Assembly (NCBI RefSeq): GCF_004799645.1
Contig: NZ_CP031306.1
Location: 682,001-746,000 of the forward strand
Reading direction: 5' to 3'
Source: Natronorubrum bangense
GTDB taxonomy: Archaea; Halobacteriota; Halobacteria; Halobacteriales; Natrialbaceae
Length of the DNA: 64,000 bases
Shown: positions 62,332 to 64,000 of the stretch, one piece after another
How the letters are laid out: each line of letters starts with the position of its first letter
Position numbering within the stretch: position 1 is the stretch's first letter
Program-made: the position numbers and the translations under genes
The notes under the pieces: model-generated
What the model was told of the DNA's origin: nothing
The model's input: the letters and a program-made list of their open reading frames with translations, nothing else
Databases searched by the model: none

Positions 62332-62440
62332 CATCCTTTCGCCCCTGAAGACGTCCCCAGCACGCAGAGCGTTCTGGTGTGCGAACGAGACGCGTTGTGT
62401 CTCGTTAACGCAGGAATCCCGACCGCGGCTGGGATACAAC
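62326..62440 (-). repeat. Degraded IS200/IS605 right end with large hairpins
   Basis: CTTGACATCCTTTCGCCCCTG at its start, one base over the quoted limit if joined, reads TTGACATCC then GCCCCTGAAGACG, like the element terminus on the minus strand. It is followed by two strong stems, 62360-62382 (with a bulge) and AACGAGACGC-GTT-GTGTCTCGTT at 62384-62406 (10 pairs including one G-T), and ATCCC/GGGAT at 62416-62435. The AATCCC stem is also present in the intact right end. No gene. It follows the mrfA stop directly. Confidence 0.4.
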
Positions 62441-62510
62441 AAGACAGTGGGGTGACTCGAGGGCAAGTCATCTCTTCGGTGAGTGGTCGCCCTGAGCGAA
62501 AGCGGCCGTT

Positions 62511-63263
62511 TCAGACGAGTGTGATGCCGCCGTCGACGACCAGCGACGCACCGGTGATGAACGCTGCCGGTTCGGAAGCCAGATAGACGATGGCGCTCGC
62601 TAACTCTTCAGGATCGCCCTGGCGGCCGACAGGTGTGGCGTTCACAGCGGCCTCAATCGCGTCCTCGTCGGCAACCCGTTCGGCAGCGCCGGTGTCGACC
62701 ATTCCGGGAACGATGGCGTTCATCGTGATCCCGTCAGGGCCGAGGTCGATCGCGGCACTCCGGGTGAAGCCAACAACTCCACCCTTGCTCGCCGCGTAGT
62801 GTGAGAGGTCACCAGACCAGCCGATATGGCCGCCCGACGCTGATGAGACGTTGACGATCCGGCCATAGCCCGCTTCACGCATCGCCGGAAGGACTGCCTT
62901 CGTACAGTTGAACACGCCCGTCAGATTGATGTCGATCACCTGCTGCCACTCCTCAGCAGTCATCTCATCGAGTGTCGCCGTTGGGAAGATTCCCGCGTTG
63001 TTCACGAGGATGTCGACACGACCGAACTCCTCGAGTGTGTCGTCGACGACTGATTCCGCCGCCTCGCGGTCGGTGACGTCAAGCTCGCGTACGAGTGCGT
63101 TCGCTCCGCGCTCCTCAACCGCGTCGCCGACGTCTTCACGCTCCGGGATGACGTCCGTCACGACGACGTCCGCACCTTGCTCTGCCAGCAACAGCGCAGT
63201 CTGCTTGCCGATTCCGCCGCCTGCACCAGTGACGATCGCCACACGGTCGGTAAGGTCAATCAT
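62511..63263 (-). CDS. Short-chain dehydrogenase/reductase (SDR), FabG-like
   Basis: A 250-residue NAD(P)-dependent oxidoreductase. The nucleotide-binding loop is VTGAGGGIGKQTALL, then LVNNAGIFPTATLDEMT. The catalytic set is Ser in IVNVSSASGGHIG and Tyr-x-x-x-Lys in HYAASKGGVVGFTRSAAIDL. An Asp after the second beta-strand (VVTDVIPERE) suggests NAD rather than NADP. The C-terminal GASLVVDGGITLV is standard for the family. The start at 63263 sits some 27 bases from a TATA-like TTTATGA on the minus strand. Substrate unknown. Confidence 0.85.
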   Translation of the reverse strand: MIDLTDRVAIVTGAGGGIGKQTALLLAEQGADVVVTDVIPEREDVGDAVEERGANALVRELDVTDREAAESVVDDTLEEFGRVDILVNNAGIFPTATLDEMTAEEWQQVIDINLTGVFNCTKAVLPAMREAGYGRIVNVSSASGGHIGWSGDLSHYAASKGGVVGFTRSAAIDLGPDGITMNAIVPGMVDTGAAERVADEDAIEAAVNATPVGRQGDPEELASAIVYLASEPAAFITGASLVVDGGITLV

Positions 63264-63544
63264 TGCACCGTACGATACGCGCGAAAGGATCATAAATCTA
63301 TCAATAGAGGTGAACGTGTCCTCCGCAATCGGCACTTGACCACAACATATGGGTGCTCAGGGGGTGACGACCCTGCCTGCTATCACGTCGCTACACGATT
63401 TCCCGACCAATACGAAGCCGCGTGGTGTGTCGTCGTCGGCTACTGCGTCAGAATCGAAGACCGTGCGACCGGTGGCTCCACTGGACAGGTGTGATAAATT
63501 CGTGACGCTGTATGCAACTGGTAGCTTCGCTCCTCAATGGCCGC

Positions 63545-63934
63545 CTACGAGTCGTAAGCGTGGGCCTCGAGTGTCTCCATGTCTACGGAATCTAACACTG
63601 ATTCGTTCGTTGCTTCGAGAATGACCGGCGGGACGGTCGTCTCCGGGAGGCGTTCGGCCCGCGTTGCTTCGAGGGCCTCGACCCATCGCCCGAGACAGAG
63701 ACACCAGCGATCACCCGGGGAAAGCCCGGGAAACTGTAACGTCGGGCGCGGTGTCACAAGATCGTTGCCCCGTTCTTTGCTGAACGTCAGAAACTCGTCG
63801 GTCATCACCGCACAGAGTTCGTGTCTCCCCCGGTCGTCAGGATGCGTTCCACAGCAGCCATCTCGCTCGAAACCAGTCGTCGGATCGGTGCTACAGGTGG
63901 CAAGCTCCCCGCCGAGGACGTTCTGTTCGGGCAT
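63545..63934 (-). CDS. DUF2237 family protein
   Basis: A 129-residue protein matching DUF2237 closely: NVLGGELATCSTDPTTGFER, DGCCGTHPDDRGRHELCAVM, FSKERGNDLVTPRPTLQFPG and GDRWCLCLGRWVEALEA. Seven cysteines include an adjacent pair. Members are widespread in bacteria and haloarchaea and have no established function. The start at the ATG 63934 gives the family's normal N-terminus; the frame runs further upstream without similarity. It is transcribed in the same direction as the SDR gene 281 bases away. Confidence 0.88.
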   Translation of the reverse strand: MPEQNVLGGELATCSTDPTTGFERDGCCGTHPDDRGRHELCAVMTDEFLTFSKERGNDLVTPRPTLQFPGLSPGDRWCLCLGRWVEALEATRAERLPETTVPPVILEATNESVLDSVDMETLEAHAYDS

Positions 63935-64000
63935 ACTGGTAGATCGTACTGTGTGAACAAAAACCCTCTTCCCGTATGATGGTTTCACCGCCACTTTCTT

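Overview
The window is chromosomal DNA from a halophilic archaeon, most likely of the Natrinema/Haloterrigena kind (Natrialbaceae); the family assignment is inference. The signs are acidic proteins with many Asp/Glu, GC-rich codons, TATA boxes about 25-30 bases before start codons (leaderless transcripts), twin-arginine lipoproteins, a PGF-CTERM surface protein, a TrmB-type regulator, a ureBCAGDEF urease operon and IS200/IS605 and IS630 elements of haloarchaeal type. No tRNA, rRNA or CRISPR array was seen.

Layout. 1-960: 3' part of an MFS transporter. 961-2288: a graveyard of IS200/IS605 ends and short hairpins with almost no coding content. 2289-20009: a metalloid and molybdenum/tungsten region. 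It holds mobA, an ArsR repressor with a Cys-x-Cys metalloid motif, a TAT-exported molybdopterin oxidoreductase with its four-cluster Fe-S subunit, NrfD membrane anchor and TorD chaperone, a 701-residue poly-Fe-S protein, an Mrp/Nbp35 ATPase, ArsD, a tandem ArsA ATPase, two small proteins ending in Cys-Cys, a tungstate ABC transporter (tupABC) and a ModE-like regulator. The simplest reading is arsenic respiration or detoxification with its own cofactor supply. 20046-23972: three signalling proteins. 24051-34862: a single 3,603-residue cell-surface protein. 34984-40529: an IS630 fragment, an MMPL exporter with its membrane-anchored partner, and their divergent TrmB-like regulator. 40622-41972: a hairpin array next to a complete IS630 element. 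41973-43360: a VUT/YhhQ transporter, an eIF1-like protein and a TnpB scrap.

43360-48841: complete urease operon on the minus strand, followed by an AbrB-PhoU regulator and a ureohydrolase that could feed urea to it. 51765-55463: an MFS transporter, then a sodium:solute symporter gene destroyed by a complete IS200/IS605 element (tnpA, tnpB). 56085-57923: two TAT lipoproteins around a TnpB relic. 58079-62331: an archaeal MrfB-MrfA (YprB-YprA) nuclease-helicase pair. 62511-63934: an SDR oxidoreductase and a DUF2237 protein.

The most unusual signals are (a) repeated short perfect hairpins with 3-base loops, spaced by exactly 7 bases and with stems that differ in sequence but keep pairing, associated with tnpB-less IS200/IS605 ends; (b) four long inverted repeats inside the IS630 transposase gene; and (c) a molybdo-enzyme that lacks one of the four cluster cysteines, inside an arsenic operon containing novel Cys-Cys-tailed small proteins.
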